Positions 63,568 through 64,000 of a stretch of 64,000 nucleotides of DNA are shown in pieces. The stretch is from NCBI GenBank assembly GCA_024233115.1, contig JACKQB010000001.1, positions 124,001 through 188,000 on the forward strand, given 5' to 3'. The stretch comes from Akkermansiaceae bacterium (GTDB lineage Bacteria > Verrucomicrobiota > Verrucomicrobiia > Verrucomicrobiales > Akkermansiaceae). Position 1 is the stretch's first letter. Every line of letters begins with the position of its first letter. The notes below the pieces were generated by a model. It made no database searches and was not told the origin of the DNA. It saw only the letters and a program-made list of their open reading frames with translations. The translations under genes and the position numbers were made by a program.

Positions 63568-64000
63568 ATGAAGACCGAAAGCATCCAGAAATACCGTGCG
63601 TTTCCCGCCGTTGATCTGCCCGATCGACAGTGGCCGAACCGTACTATCACCCAGGCTCCGATATGGACGAGCGTGGATTTGCGAGACGGGAACCAGGCCC
63701 TGCCTGTGCCGATGTCGGTTGAAGAAAAACTCGAGTTCTTTCAACTGCTCTGCCGCATCGGATTCAAGGAAATCGAGATCGGCTTCCCGTCTGCCTCTGA
63801 TACCGAATTCAATTTTTGCCGCCGTCTGATCGAGGAGAACCTGATTCCTGACGACGTCACCATCCAGCTTCTGGTCCAGACGCGGGAGCATCTGATCCGC
63901 CGTTCTTTTGAGGCCATCAAGGGAGCCCGTCGCGTGATCGTGCACATTTATAACTCCACTTCACCACTGCAACGCCGGATCACCTTTGGCAATGCATCCC
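63568..64000 (+). CDS. leuA: 2-isopropylmalate synthase, N-terminal part (3' partial)
   Basis: LeuA condenses acetyl-CoA and 2-oxoisovalerate, the first step of leucine synthesis. The visible 144 codons start MKTESIQKYRAFPAVDLPDR and include ITQAPIWTSVDLRDGNQAL, with the metal-binding Arg-Asp of the TIM barrel, and FKEIEIGFPSASDTEFNFCR. The long N-terminal lead before the barrel fits the type 2 LeuA form (about 550 residues). The gene runs off the window. No attenuator or T-box is seen in the 79 bp before the start. Confidence 0.9.
   Translation, partial: MKTESIQKYRAFPAVDLPDRQWPNRTITQAPIWTSVDLRDGNQALPVPMSVEEKLEFFQLLCRIGFKEIEIGFPSASDTEFNFCRRLIEENLIPDDVTIQLLVQTREHLIRRSFEAIKGARRVIVHIYNSTSPLQRRITFGNAS

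Noticed and set aside
1..64000. Frequent GTTAG/CTAAC pentamers on both strands, often as GTTAGG or CCTAAC inside genes
   Set aside because: The motif catches the eye because TTA and CTA codons are otherwise rare, but a rough count (about 60) is below a simple base-composition expectation (about 100), and there is no strand bias. A genome-wide Markov test would be needed.

Overview
The window (about 57% GC by eye) looks like a chromosomal segment of a Verrucomicrobiota bacterium, probably Verrucomicrobiales/Akkermansiaceae-like. The basis is protein content typical of that group: a TIGR03790-family secreted protein, a Tat-exported FAD oxidoreductase, a MoxR/DUF58/BatA-type operon, toroid proteins of the squalene-cyclase fold, a giant choice-of-anchor-D/ELWxxDGT protein, a CHASE2 cyclase beside FecR, and REP-associated transposases. 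Most start codons lack a clear Shine-Dalgarno sequence, so several starts were chosen from signal peptides, domain edges or gene overlaps. No rRNA, tRNA or CRISPR was seen.

Layout. 0-2 kb: the 3' half of leuS, with a REP-flanked RAYT transposase inserted in frame. 2-6 kb: a lipoprotein, two small proteins, a REP palindrome and a UvrD/PcrA helicase. 6-8.3 kb: an ECF sigma factor, a candidate anti-sigma factor and a PDZ protein, resembling an envelope-stress module. 8.6-10.4 kb: folB, a HAD hydrolase, a DciA-like protein and a ferredoxin. 10.6-20 kb: recN, a PhnP-like hydrolase and a run of secreted or membrane proteins (TIGR03790, FAD oxidoreductase, beta-propeller). 20-26 kb: sigma factor, GAF, FecR and outer-membrane barrel genes, divergent from a CHASE2 adenylate/guanylate cyclase. 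26.5-46.6 kb: thiD, then a long minus-strand cluster of VWA, BatA, DUF58, ABC transporter, MoxR and coiled-coil membrane proteins, led by three tandem toroid paralogues. 47-55 kb: Gfo/Idh/MocA oxidoreductase, rex, a sigma factor with a YfbK-like protein lacking its VWA domain, map, an SDR protein, a VanX-like dipeptidase and a PQQ propeller. 55-62 kb: one 2315-residue surface protein. 62-64 kb: an L,D-transpeptidase and the start of leuA.

The most unusual material is non-coding or mobile. Five intergenic elements are built from a 7-bp repeat (CCAAANN) and sit almost exactly between the stop codon of one gene and the start of the next. Four of the five lie in the MoxR/ABC/BatA operon. One carries a four-helix-bundle (S23/IVP) gene between perfect 32-bp inverted repeats, the same architecture as 23S rRNA intervening sequences but located in an mRNA. 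The second is the RAYT inserted without breaking the reading frame of leucyl-tRNA synthetase, with a matching REP palindrome 3 kb away. Other oddities are an in-frame TGA followed by continued coding and a small hairpin, a batA-like gene whose usual start has been overwritten by the repeat element, and mosaic toroid paralogues.
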